This document shows, piece after piece, positions 17,725 to 28,179 of a stretch of 64,000 bases of DNA (position 1 is the first letter of the stretch; every line of letters starts with the position of its first letter). The stretch covers positions 2,351,744 to 2,415,743 of the forward strand of contig OX337241.1 in the NCBI GenBank assembly GCA_946965045.2, in the 5' to 3' direction. The translations under genes and the position numbers were made by a program. Source of the DNA: Epithemia pelagica. Lineage: Eukaryota; Bacillariophyta; Bacillariophyceae; Surirellales; Surirellaceae. The notes under the pieces were generated by a model. It was not told where the DNA came from. It did not search any database and saw only the letters and a list, made by a program, of their open reading frames with translations.

Positions 17725-18981
17725 ATGGCCGCAAATTTTGCCCTTTCACCCGCTCATGCCAACGCCAATCAAGTGATCAACTTCACGATGGCAGGAGGAG
17801 CGAAGTTTTACAAGCAAGCGATTCGTGGATTGTACGATAGTGGAGATCTCTACGACCTTGAAGCCGACGGACTCAAGACGTTCCTTGATACTCTCCAAGA
17901 CAGGATCGTCAAACAAAACTGGACTTCGATCTTTGCAATTCCAGAAGCGATCGCTGCCCCCGACGCCAATCTTCGTTTGCTCACCAGCGAGTACCGTCGT
18001 GTCTCCTTGCAACAAGTCCGTGCCTATGTTGAACACTTCAATGGAGCCAATCGTCAGACACAGAATGCATACATGGCATACACTTGCATTATGGCATCAC
18101 TTACCGACGACGCCAAGGCACAGGTCAATATTCGACGCGAAGACTTCACTATCGATGGGCGTGGTTCCGGACCCCTTCTCCTCAAGGTTTTGATCTCGTT
18201 GGCACATGTGGACACCGAAGCCACCGTTATGGTTCTACGCCAACGCCTGGCTGACCTTCACATCTATATTATGGATGTGAACGCGGACATCGCCAAGTTT
18301 AACTTCTATGTAGACGAGACTCTTCGGGCTCTCAACGCGCGCGGCGAGCAGACGCTCGACCTTCTACCGAATCTATTTAAGGCTTACGAAACCGTGAACG
18401 ACGATAACTTTCTAGAGTTCATTCGTCGCAAGAAGAACGCATATGAAGAAGGAGACAATCCAGGACTGACCCCGCGTCAACTAATGAGCGTTGCTCGCAC
18501 CAAGTACCAGACGCTCGTGGAACAGAAGAAATGGCAGGCTCTCTCGGCACGCGACCAGAAATTGATCGCACTTGAAGCATCCGTGAATAAACTCAAGGAA
18601 CAGAAACGCAAGACTAACCCCAGTGACCAGAAGAAACAGACAAGCAAAGGGAAGACGGACAAGGCAACTGACAACGATAAGGCCTGGCTTACGGTGGGAC
18701 CAAAGAGTGGTCAGTCCGAGACGAAGGAAGTCAACGGAAAAATGTGGTACTGGTGCAAGTGGCACGGAAAGTGGTCGACCAATAAAAACCACACGTCCGC
18801 AACGTGTAACGGACGTGGTCTGACAGGAGAGAAGAAACGGGCCTACGACGCAGCACACGAGAACAGAGATGATACCACGTCCGAGAACACGGGAACGAAC
18901 CCAGGACTCCGCCTTGCTAGTGCCCTAGCCGGCGCTACCCACGATGAAGACGATGACAGCGACAACAGCACCGACGAATGA
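17725..18981 (+). CDS. gag: Copia-2 Gag
   Basis: A 418-residue structural protein starting at an ATG in CACCATGGCC, 51 bases after the LTR. The first ~290 residues are alpha-helical in character (capsid-like), followed by a Lys-rich linker. A Cys/His cluster WYWCKWHGKWSTNKNHTSATC-like at about residues 343-363 (C, H, H, C order) probably serves as the zinc knuckle. The same Trp-Cys ... His ... Cys pattern occurs in Copia-1 Gag. It ends at a TGA. Beyond it, the pol frame is the same and open, with a CCCGGG...CCCGGG stem 9 bases downstream. Confidence 0.9.
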   Translation: MAANFALSPAHANANQVINFTMAGGAKFYKQAIRGLYDSGDLYDLEADGLKTFLDTLQDRIVKQNWTSIFAIPEAIAAPDANLRLLTSEYRRVSLQQVRAYVEHFNGANRQTQNAYMAYTCIMASLTDDAKAQVNIRREDFTIDGRGSGPLLLKVLISLAHVDTEATVMVLRQRLADLHIYIMDVNADIAKFNFYVDETLRALNARGEQTLDLLPNLFKAYETVNDDNFLEFIRRKKNAYEEGDNPGLTPRQLMSVARTKYQTLVEQKKWQALSARDQKLIALEASVNKLKEQKRKTNPSDQKKQTSKGKTDKATDNDKAWLTVGPKSGQSETKEVNGKMWYWCKWHGKWSTNKNHTSATCNGRGLTGEKKRAYDAAHENRDDTTSENTGTNPGLRLASALAGATHDEDDDSDNSTDE

Positions 18982-19020
18982 CAACCAAACCCGGGATGGT
19001 TCCCCGGGCTGCACGACATG
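18979..19020 (+). promoter_or_regulatory. Possible recoding site between gag and pol (UGA plus hairpin)
   Basis: Gag ends TGA-CAA. The same frame has no stop before the in-frame ATG of pol at 19018. A perfect 6-bp GC stem (CCCGGG, 7-base loop, CCCGGG, about 18990-19008) follows the stop. This resembles readthrough contexts, but reinitiation at the ATG would also work. Copia-1 shares the in-frame TGA but not the hairpin. Confidence 0.4.
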
Positions 19021-21075
19021 ATCAAGCAGCTCGTTTACACAGTATTAGTGACGATCCTTTTATCAAGTTACACTATGCTGTGCTACGGGCTATGGTGTCC
19101 TAGGTGCTACCACCTGGAGTCAGTCCTAGACTACGTCCAAAGGCTATGCGACTCCATAGCGACCTCTCTCGCGACCAAAATCAAAGTGAAGAAGAAACGA
19201 AGAATCGACCATGGCCGGAGACGACGGAGAACTAACTATACAGGACTCCTCCGGGCATTATGCATGGCAACGATACTGACTTCGACAACTGGACAAGTTA
19301 CTCACCGAGCGGCCCACGAAGTTGGCTTTGATACCGACAGCAGGAAAGTCTTGATTGACATTGCCCAACCGCGTCAATTACGAACGACATACAAGACTGC
19401 TGCACCAAACCAATCAAAATCAAACGAAAGGTCAAGGGAGTAGCAGGAACATATCAACCAGATATATACGAGACGACGATACGATGGGATATCGAGGACG
19501 ACGACGGCAAGATCCATACGATCACGCTCCCAAGGTCCTTCTACATCCCATCGACTCCAACCAAACTGCTTTCGCCCCAACATTGGGCACAAACAGCAAA
19601 AGATATCAAACCCTTGCCGAGAGGAACACGATGCGTGACGTATAGCAACGCTATCGAATTGATTTGGGGGCAAGGACTCTTCAAACGGACGATTCCATTG
19701 AAACAACGAGGTTCAAATGTGGGTGAGTTTACGACTGCCCCAGGATACACAAAATACGAAGCGTTTTGCAAAAAGGCAGGCACGACAATCCAACAAGAGG
19801 ACAACAAGCCCTTGCTGGTCAACAACGCAAACCTCATTGAAGACGACGACGAATCCGTCATGGAACGGTCTCCATCAACAATGGACCAAGATGAGGGAGA
19901 CGATTGGAGTATCGACGAAAATCACAAGAATCTCGACGACGAACAAAATGAACATTATTTTCCAACAAGAGATGTACCGATGACTACCGAGTTCCTCATA
20001 GACCCCAGCGATACGGTACATGTGATTCCTAATGAAGAAGAGGTACTCGCCGAAAGTCCAACGCTAGAGTTACTCCGAACGCATCATAGAATGGGACACC
20101 TGTCGATGGCGAAAATCCAAAGCCTTGCACGACAAGGAGGACTCCCAAAGCGACTTGCAAACTGTAAGGTCCCAGTCTGTACGGCGTGTATGTACGGGAA
20201 AGCTACGCGACGTCCCTGGCGAATCAAAGGTCATCGTGGAACACTAGATACCATGACGTCACCGGGTCAATGTGTATCAGTCGACCAAATGATATCAAAG
20301 ACTCCGGGTTACATTGTGCATCTACGAGGGACTCCCACACGGGACAGATATAGGGTGGCTACGGTTTTCGTCGACCACTTCTCAGGGGTAGGCTATGTAC
20401 ACCTTCAACGGAGTACATCAGCAAAAGACACGATCGAAGCTAAAGAACGGTTTGAAGCTTGGGCAGACACTCACGGAGTCAAGATCCGACATTATCACGC
20501 CGATAACGGCATCTTTGCCGACAATAAATTCCGGGAAGCAGTACAAATGAAGAATCAACGATTAACTTTCAGTGGGGTTAATGCTCACTTTCAAAGTGGC
20601 ATGGCCGAACGACGTATTAGAGAACTACAAGAATCAGGAAGAACAATGCTAATACACGCCCAACGACGCTGGCCTAGTACAGTGACGACGAACTTATGGC
20701 CCTATGCAGTCCGCTATGCCAACGACATGTTCAATGAGGCACCAATGAAGAAACACAAGGAAAAGACGCCAATGGAACTATTTACAGGTTCAACGGTAAG
20801 ATTCAATACACGACTCGCACATACGTTCGGATGTCCAGCATACGTACTCGACAACGAATTACAAAGCGGAACTCCAATTCCCAAATGGTCCGAACGAGCT
20901 CGAGTTGGCATTTTCTTGGGCTATTCTCCCCAACATGCAAGGACAATCGGGCTTATCTTATCCCTTTCTTCCGGATTGACGTCACCTCAATTTCATGTTC
21001 AATACGATGACCAATTTGAAACCATACGCAAAAGTTTTGGACATCTAAGGAAGGAACGGTACGCCAGTTTATGGC
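19018..21075 (+). pseudogene. pol: Copia-2 pol, 5' part: protease and integrase, frameshifted and cut
   Basis: The reading starts at the ATG at 19018 with a hydrophobic N-terminus (LVYTVLVTILLSSYTMLCYG), then a basic stretch and a second hydrophobic patch. The protease site HEVGFDTDSRKVLID follows. One base is missing just after it (near 19360); the next frame continues TASITNDIQDC, so the protease is broken. From there pol runs on with the integrase zinc region HHRMGHLSMAK...CKVPVCTAC and the DDE core. The core shows VSVDQM, YHADNGIF and GMAERRIRELQ. Homology ends at YASLW (21075), where the large DNA transposon begins. The remainder is at 39526. Confidence 0.87.
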
Positions 21076-21097
21076 GGTTTAATTATCGATAAGAAAG

Positions 21098-21122
21098 CAC
21101 CCCTAAGCGCATCCTACTAGAA
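21098..21122. repeat. Candidate left terminal inverted repeat
   Basis: CACCCCTAAGCG with a downstream CTAGAA matches, imperfectly and inverted, the sequence at 39442-39466 (CACCCCCAAAAGCG ... CTAGAA on the minus strand). Similarity is about 70 percent over 25 bases by eye. Confidence 0.4.
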
Positions 21123-21430
21123 TCATCCGCGCGCAGGACACGCGCACACCTACAAGAACATGCGCACACCTACAAGAACATGCGCACACCTACAAGAACA
21201 TGCGCATGGCCCTTCCTCACGTTATTACTAAAAATGTGCTTTCCAGAACCAGCAAGCGCATGACCCACATTTCACCAACTTCAACACCATGCACAGTCAA
21301 GAACCAATAGTCATCACATCCCTCCACCTTCATGCACAGTCAAGAACCAACAGTCATCACATACCCTCCTATGTATGCACTCATCCTTGATTGTGTCACA
21401 TCACCATCATGCGCATTACTCCAGCATCAA
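21105..21430. repeat. Left subterminal array of TGCGCA motifs and 20-bp tandem repeat
   Basis: A 20-bp unit (GCACACCTACAAGAACATGC) occurs three times between about 21142 and 21203. TGCGCA recurs at about 21171, 21181, 21201 and 21411, with GCGCGCA variants nearby. The palindromic motif also clusters at the right end (39130-39420), as expected for subterminal transposase-binding sites. Confidence 0.7.
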
Positions 21431-21569
21431 GTGCAAGCAAGTTGAACACAGTGCATTTAACTAACACCATGCACACACTCCCACTAACAACCAGCGAATG
21501 AATGGAACACAATACATGTAGCTATATAGGAGTAGTATATGAAATGAAACCAATTGTCACTCTGATCAA

Positions 21570-23562
21570 TCACTGCCACGACCGTTTTCGTGGCCTTTTA
21601 GAAGGCCTTGTCACAGCATCATCATCTGCATACCCCATTCGAGAGCGATATTGCCCATTGAGAAACATCATGAACCAGATACCGCGGTCGCCTGCTCTGT
21701 CTTCACGAGCGATTTTCTCTTCCATATCCTCAAAATAGTCCATACCATCCTCATTCATACATCGACTTGAGTTCCAACTGCCTGAATATTTGAAGCGAGG
21801 ATACCTTGCTGAGGATGTATCAATCATTTGATCAACACCATTTTCATTGTACCACCTTGGATTTAATTCAAATAGTTTCGCCTTGAAAGTGGTCTTGCCC
21901 ATGTGAGTCCACACATCCCAGCAATCCACAAGGATGGTCAATATGAATGCCTCGTCACTTGAAGTGAATAACTTCAAGGCCTTTTCGCAATGTTCCTTTC
22001 CCTGCTGCTCAGTGTGGTCACCAAAATTGAAATCAATCACGGTTTTATGCATATTCTCACCATAGACACATGGACCAAACAATTGCAAGAGATATGAATA
22101 GGCATAGTTGTCACACTTCTCTCCTCTCAATAACAGAAATTCTTCCAGGGTAGGCATTGGCCCAAAGTCTTCACAGTCGTTCAAAAGGCATGGATACCTC
22201 CGCTGGAAATTACTGTCACGCCATAGATCAAGACCCACATGTTCTAGATTCAGCAACAAATTATCTCACATCTCTTTATGAGAAGACGACATGATGAACC
22301 AACACATTCACTCTTCGATTGACACTTACTTATAAATGCTTTTCGCATGGAAGCCAGAACATTTGATCGTTTGCTTCGGAACTTGTCAAGCATATAAGGT
22401 GAATGTTCAATCCACCACTCCTCTTGTTGTTTTGCATCCGTAATGCCTTTGCCTTTGAAATAGTGCTCAGTAAAATATGTTTTGCCATACTTCCCCCAAA
22501 GACCATTCGGATCTGCCTTAGTATCTTCGGACATGGAGAAATACTTGACATAACGCCATGCCACCTTCCGAACAAATGTATCAAAGAACTTCTCCGATAC
22601 CACCTCAGGCTTTTTCTTCGGCTTTTGCTTCTTATTCTTGTCCTTTTCGACAGAACCTTTGTGTGTAGTGGATGTTACAATCGTACTTGTCGGGCAAGAT
22701 GATTGATTATGGTGTACTGTTGTTGTCTGTGTTTCCTGTGCCAACTGATTTTGAATATCGTCTTGTAGAAGAGTTTCCATCGCCTGATCAGGCCCTGTTG
22801 TTAGCAAAGTAGATGATGAAGATGACGACATATCCGAAAGGGAAGAAACGTCGTTAGCAAAGGTATCACCTGATGCATTCAACCCACAAACACCCCCGTC
22901 ATTAGAGCCGTCTCACCGACAAATTGTCCTCCTCTATTTTGTGCATCTAACAACTTACTGACAAGTCCTCCAGCAGGAAAATGTCTCTCATTAGGATCAA
23001 AATCATCTCCATCATACTCACTGGGTCCATTGCTCATATTCTGCAATGCTCGTTGCATTTCAGGTCCAGTGAGAATATTTACACCGACGTCGTCCTCCTC
23101 CATGTTATTAACTGCCGTGTTTGTTGGTTGCGCAAAACCAGATGATGGTTGTGTTCTCAGCCCACCCTGTTCATTATTGCTATCATCTGCTGAAGTCACA
23201 TCGGCTCCATCTCTTTCTGAATTTGTTGCCTGCTCCAAAAGATTACCACTCCCTTCCACAGTTGTGCCTTCTTGTGCTTGTGCTTGATCGTTGTTCATCA
23301 AGATCTGTTCCTCTTCTTCCTCGTCATCAGAACTATCTTCTTGGAGTACTAAACCTCCATTGGCTGCTGCAATAAGAGCATCTTTGTTTGTAATTGTCCC
23401 GTCCTTGTTAGGAAGATTCTCTTTATTTCTTGTTGCCACTGCTGCCAAGATGCTTCTTCGTTGTCGTTCAACCTCTTTCTGATTACTTCCATAGTTTGCA
23501 TTTCGGACTGCTAAGGGTCGACGCCTCGTTGGAGCTGCATTTCTGGTGGTGACTCCTGCCAT
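21570..23562 (-). CDS. Three-exon gene of unknown function in the DNA transposon
   Basis: Exons 23562-22917, 22794-22330 and 22243-21570 join in phase to 594 residues. Introns are 122 bp (donor GTGAG, acceptor in TTGCTAACAACAG) and 86 bp (donor GTAAGTG). The N-terminal third is polar and acidic (a DSSDDEEEEE run). A Lys-rich stretch (KDKNKKQKPKKK), a possible nuclear signal, precedes a Trp/Tyr-rich block FFDTFVRKVAWRYVKYF...WGKYGKTYF. The last exon has CVYGENMHK and a basic C-terminus (RPSKRPRKRSW). No known family is recognised. It is divergent from the transposase and might be a DNA-binding accessory protein, which is inference only. Confidence 0.7.
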
Positions 23563-24126
23563 CGTTTATCTTGGATGCTCCGTCTGATTTATGACAAGGA
23601 TGTGAACAAGAGCAGGGTGACAACAAGACCTCTGATGGACAACCATTCAAATTCAAACGCTGGAATGCTCCATGTTTGAATCATAAACTCCGTGTTTGAA
23701 CGATGGTCCTTTAGAGAACGTATGAAGATGAGCATAGGTGGTTTCAAGTACATCATACTTGTCAGATGGAACATTGGTGCATGGGTTTGAATGATTGTCA
23801 TTTCCTTTCTAATGTCGACAGTGTCGGTATCCTCGGCATTGACACAGTGTTTGAATTCCAATCGCTGCTATCACCGTTGGTATCTAACCCGGCAGGCTGG
23901 ATTGGATTAAGTAAATACACACGACCGTTTGAAAATATTATGATCCGTTCATGTACATAAGCGATTTTCAGTCGCTTTTATGCACCAACGTCGGCCGATC
24001 CACCCAATGCGGAGAAATTCTGATATATGCCACAAGATTGACCACCGATGTCTCAATTTGCAGAAATCGATTACAGAGCATTTTTCATTACAAACCAAAA
24101 TCTAAAACCACCAGCATCGTACCATC
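23563..24126. promoter_or_regulatory. Divergent intergenic region with repeated GTTTGAA motif
   Basis: 564 bp between two divergently transcribed transposon genes. GTTTGAA or TGTTTGAA recurs at about 23672, 23693, 23785, 23850 and 23929, five copies in 260 bases. No gene is supported. A shared promoter with repeated binding sites is a reasonable reading but unproven. Confidence 0.45.
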
Positions 24127-27100
24127 ATGGGCCAGCGTCGTAAAGTAAAAAAGAAGTCGCGAAAGAGATGCTCAAATACAAGCCAACAAGAGGAGTCCTT
24201 CATATCCTTTCAAGTGTGTCGTTTCTGTCAATCACGTTTCGATGCAAGAGGAATCAGCCGTCACGAAACAGTTTGTGAATTGAAAATGAACACCCAAAGG
24301 AAATGGCCAAATGTTGGCGATGACAACAATGATTGTGCCAGTAATATGAATGCTGATCCAATGAATATTGATATCATGGACGATGAAACCACTATTCCGC
24401 ATGCTGACCCACCAAAAGCATACTATGTACCTGGTGATACAGATAATATTATTCTGCGCAACAGCAAGGAGTGCCCGGTTGATTTTCCTGCGTTCCTCGA
24501 TAGAGATGGGAAGCAATTGAAACTTCATAAACACGATGCAGCCTTGGTCTCACTTATGATGTTACTTCGGAAAGCTGGTTGCCCCAAATATTTGTACAAT
24601 TCGATCCTGGCATGGTCGAGTGACACATACTCAAGATGCGGTCCTGGGTTCTTCCTGGACAACCATTCAAAGAGGAAAACGTTCATCGAAAAGTTTTCTT
24701 CCAAAGGTTTCAATTATCCCAAGGCCAAATTTTTCCCGGTACCAATGGAATTCACCCAAAAACAGGGTGTGGTTGTACCAGAGAGTGAGAAATCAATAAC
24801 AACACCAGTATTTGATTTGATCAGTCAACTACAGCGTGTATTACAAGATCCCGATGCAACCAAGAAAGAAAATACGATCCTCGATGATGACGATCCGTAT
24901 CGTCCATATGTTCCAAACAAGCACATCCAAAATATACAAGACGGAGAAGTATTTCGGAAAACAGTGGAAAAATATAGAGATGATCCAGATGCCTTCGTGG
25001 TTGGTCTTGTCTGTTATATGGACAAAACACATGCAACAGGGGATGGAAGATATACATCGGAGCCTGTTGTAATGGTGCCATCTTTTCTAACGGAAACACA
25101 AATGAGGAAAGCAAGGCGACAGATCATCCTTGGGACTATTACAGACATGGAAAGAAAATCATCAGCGGCAAAACATATCCTCGATAAAGGGACTCCTTGC
25201 CGAAATTATCATGCTCAATTGACTAAGATCCTCGAAGGTCTTGTCAGTATCCAAAAACAGGAAGGTTTATGGATGAAACTACGTCTCCATGGGATTATCA
25301 AAGTTGTCCGTTTGATATTGCCAATGATTGTTGTCAAAGGAGACGGGAAGTCTCAGGACAACCTTGCAGGTCGGTATGCCTCGCATCATCCAAGTGTTGG
25401 AAGACTATCATGGTGTTGCAACATTAAACCAAGGGATAGCAGATACCCATGGCATGAATGTTCTTATATCAATGCTGCAAGTACATACAAAATGTGCTTG
25501 AATGCATTGGGTCTTAATGAAAATCGAGAAAAACTGACTGAACAGGATGTTGATTACCAAGAGAGAGACAATGATACATTTTCGACTTTGACTGTTCCTA
25601 CCTGTTTGAGCACATCGCAAGTAAGTCAAGAAAATAGCAGAGATGGAGGGGTCAATACCCTTGTGTCAGCTGCAAAAACCCAATTGCATGACATGGGACA
25701 ATATGCAGTCGATCTTTGTTTTTCCAAGGTTTACCTGGGTGAAGGAACCAATTCTGAACATGGGATTTTCTCGGCCAGTAGTTGTGATGTTCTTCATACA
25801 TTGAAATCTGGGATAATGAGATACATCATGATTGACTTTTTCACGTTGATGACAAAAACTGAACGGGCCATGTTTGATTATGTCTACAATTCAATCTTTC
25901 GGGCAAGTAGACAGACTGTATTCTCGTATTCATCGAAACTTGGATATCCCGGAACATCATTCTCGACCGGGATCAGTAACCTGTCAAAAGTAACTGCCAA
26001 TGAGTGGGTTGGGATCATGTTTGCTTCAGCAGCTCTATGTGCCACTGCCAGAGGTCGCCTTATATTCGCGAAGAATATGGCAAAGAAATGGAACAAGGTG
26101 GTTGCGGAATGGAAAAAACGACAAGCAAAGCAAACATCCAAAACCACCAACAAGACATGTCAAGCGGACTTGGATCAAGTGCAAGAGACAAGTGAACCTA
26201 TTGCTGACAATGAGGATGATACTCCACCAGATGAAGAGTACGAACGTACACGTCTTGATGATGATGATAGTGTTGACATTGATATCACAGCTGAAACTGT
26301 TTTTGATGATGACCCAGTTGCTTACAGGTCTATCTGGGATGTTGATGAGCGGGAACCATACATAGACTTCCTGCATCTATTCGAGACTCTTTTGTGTTTC
26401 AACAGCTGGATTCGTATGGATACATTCTGGGAAACAGACCCTGACTCACAAGAAGGACAAACAACAGCATCCAAGTCTCTCGAATCAGTGCGGATTTTGA
26501 TGGATGGCATCAGGAGATATGCACCCAGGCTCGATAAAAAAGGCAAATTGATGTCCAACGGGTGGATGATACCAAAATTCCACAATCTCATACACATTAT
26601 ACAACAGATTCAGAATTTTGGACCAGCACGACTGCTTGATGTGGAGTCAGAGGAAAGTAATCATAAGGAAATTGTGAAATTGAATGCAAAAACGGTACAG
26701 AAACGTGGAAAAGGAATTTTTGAGTCGCAACTTGCAGAAAATATCTGGTGGATGCAAAGCTTGGAAATGCTGCAGGAAGCAACAGGTCTTGAAGAAGATC
26801 ATGTCACCTTTCTCCAGGAAGGGAAGTCGCCTTATGAAATAAGGAGAAAAAAGGGATCCCAAAACCAACTCCCTACCACATCAACCTCGAATAGCCGTGG
26901 AACGGTCATAGTAGTATCCATGACCAGAGAAAAATGTTTGATTCCAGTACCTCACACGAACGTACATACTTCTGGTGATAATCAAGACCAGTCATCAGAT
27001 GAAATAGACAAGGATCTTCCGTCTCCATTGGGTATGTCGATTCAAGTTCCAGGCACGACCAGAAAAGAACAAGACGGATCAAACCGAAACCAGACGAGTA

Positions 27101-27984
27101 GTGTACACAGGCGATTGACAGCAGCACCACACGAGGAGGATGTGGTATCAGTGAATATCGAATTCCATTCCAAAACAAATCATGACATGACATTGCCACA
27201 GTTTTGTAATCACTTCTTTCGATTACATTACAAACGCTTTTTTCATCATATAGACGGGATGAGTGATGATCCAACAAATGAGACTTCAACCACACTGGAA
27301 TTGTTTGGGAGCACAGAACTTAAGTTCGAAGACCCCAGGATAGGAAATATACGGGCTCATCCGAATTATCAAAGCGAGGGGCCATGGAGAGATAGGGTGA
27401 TGGCTAAAGTTCCAAAGAAAAAAAGGAAACCTCTTGATGAGGTATACAACCAGCCTCTCGGAGAATTTGATACCATCCTATGTCAAACGATATGCTTCAT
27501 TCAAATACCCATTACTCGAACAGACCACATACAAATGCAACCATCACCGGTATGTCAACCTTCAACTTCACCCGAGATGACCCATGTCCTTCTCCGAACA
27601 ACATATGTACGGAGTACAGCTGATATCGAGAAATCATCCGTTCTCTTTCAAAAATGGCGTAAGCGTTTTGACCTACATCGAATAGCTGAAATTGTCATGG
27701 TTCCACTCCGGAATATTGTTGAGGTTGTTGGTGTAGTGGATGAGAACCCAGAAATAATTCAAGACCGTGATTCTATCCCAACATATTTCCATTCTTCACT
27801 TGAAAAAGATTTACTCCAAGAAGACAGTCGTAATTTGAGAAACTTTAGTGACAATGTCTGGGCCGTACGCAACATCAAAGAATGGGCTTCCGAATTCAAT
27901 GAAAGTGCCCGTGACAATCTCGAGAAACGCTGTAATGAAATGAAAGAAAGATTGAAACAATCCGTTAGCAATTCGACGTCATGA
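24127..27984 (+). CDS. Probable DDE-type transposase of the giant DNA transposon
   Basis: A single-exon 1285-residue protein. Near the N-terminus is a zinc-finger-like CRFCQSRFDARGISRHETVC (about res 36-55). A central block contains VVGLVCYMDKTHATGDGRY (about 291-309) and then EPVVMVPSFL. Next come GDGKSQDNLAGRY with a following CCNIKPRD Cys pair, and HTLKSGIMRYIMIDFF (about 557). This order (an acidic D-x-T-H box, a Cys-containing insert, a helical region with conserved His/Asp) recalls large eukaryotic transposases of the CACTA/Plavaka/KDZ kind. The exact family and the catalytic triad are not resolved. An acidic linker (about 695-725) separates a C-terminal region of unknown function. Its size and its place inside a mobile insert support the call. 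Confidence 0.6.
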   Translation: MGQRRKVKKKSRKRCSNTSQQEESFISFQVCRFCQSRFDARGISRHETVCELKMNTQRKWPNVGDDNNDCASNMNADPMNIDIMDDETTIPHADPPKAYYVPGDTDNIILRNSKECPVDFPAFLDRDGKQLKLHKHDAALVSLMMLLRKAGCPKYLYNSILAWSSDTYSRCGPGFFLDNHSKRKTFIEKFSSKGFNYPKAKFFPVPMEFTQKQGVVVPESEKSITTPVFDLISQLQRVLQDPDATKKENTILDDDDPYRPYVPNKHIQNIQDGEVFRKTVEKYRDDPDAFVVGLVCYMDKTHATGDGRYTSEPVVMVPSFLTETQMRKARRQIILGTITDMERKSSAAKHILDKGTPCRNYHAQLTKILEGLVSIQKQEGLWMKLRLHGIIKVVRLILPMIVVKGDGKSQDNLAGRYASHHPSVGRLSWCCNIKPRDSRYPWHECSYINAASTYKMCLNALGLNENREKLTEQDVDYQERDNDTFSTLTVPTCLSTSQVSQENSRDGGVNTLVSAAKTQLHDMGQYAVDLCFSKVYLGEGTNSEHGIFSASSCDVLHTLKSGIMRYIMIDFFTLMTKTERAMFDYVYNSIFRASRQTVFSYSSKLGYPGTSFSTGISNLSKVTANEWVGIMFASAALCATARGRLIFAKNMAKKWNKVVAEWKKRQAKQTSKTTNKTCQADLDQVQETSEPIADNEDDTPPDEEYERTRLDDDDSVDIDITAETVFDDDPVAYRSIWDVDEREPYIDFLHLFETLLCFNSWIRMDTFWETDPDSQEGQTTASKSLESVRILMDGIRRYAPRLDKKGKLMSNGWMIPKFHNLIHIIQQIQNFGPARLLDVESEESNHKEIVKLNAKTVQKRGKGIFESQLAENIWWMQSLEMLQEATGLEEDHVTFLQEGKSPYEIRRKKGSQNQLPTTSTSNSRGTVIVVSMTREKCLIPVPHTNVHTSGDNQDQSSDEIDKDLPSPLGMSIQVPGTTRKEQDGSNRNQTSSVHRRLTAAPHEEDVVSVNIEFHSKTNHDMTLPQFCNHFFRLHYKRFFHHIDGMSDDPTNETSTTLELFGSTELKFEDPRIGNIRAHPNYQSEGPWRDRVMAKVPKKKRKPLDEVYNQPLGEFDTILCQTICFIQIPITRTDHIQMQPSPVCQPSTSPEMTHVLLRTTYVRSTADIEKSSVLFQKWRKRFDLHRIAEIVMVPLRNIVEVVGVVDENPEIIQDRDSIPTYFHSSLEKDLLQEDSRNLRNFSDNVWAVRNIKEWASEFNESARDNLEKRCNEMKERLKQSVSNSTS

Positions 27985-28179
27985 TCATAATTTGCCTCTA
28001 TGGGGGGTTGTCACATACCAGCACTCCCCTCCTAATCTCCCCCCCAAACGTACGCGAGCCGACCAATTCAACTCAGAGTGTCACACACAAATTGGATGAA
28101 ATAGTAGATACTTTCCATCGTTTTCCAAAAGTCATCCTCAGTCTTCAGTCAGCAAGGCTATTCTACTCCTCTTCAAACA
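27985..28179. other. Short spacer upstream of the first Cys-rich gene
   Basis: 195 bp between two plus-strand genes; no gene or clear signal. Confidence 0.4.
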
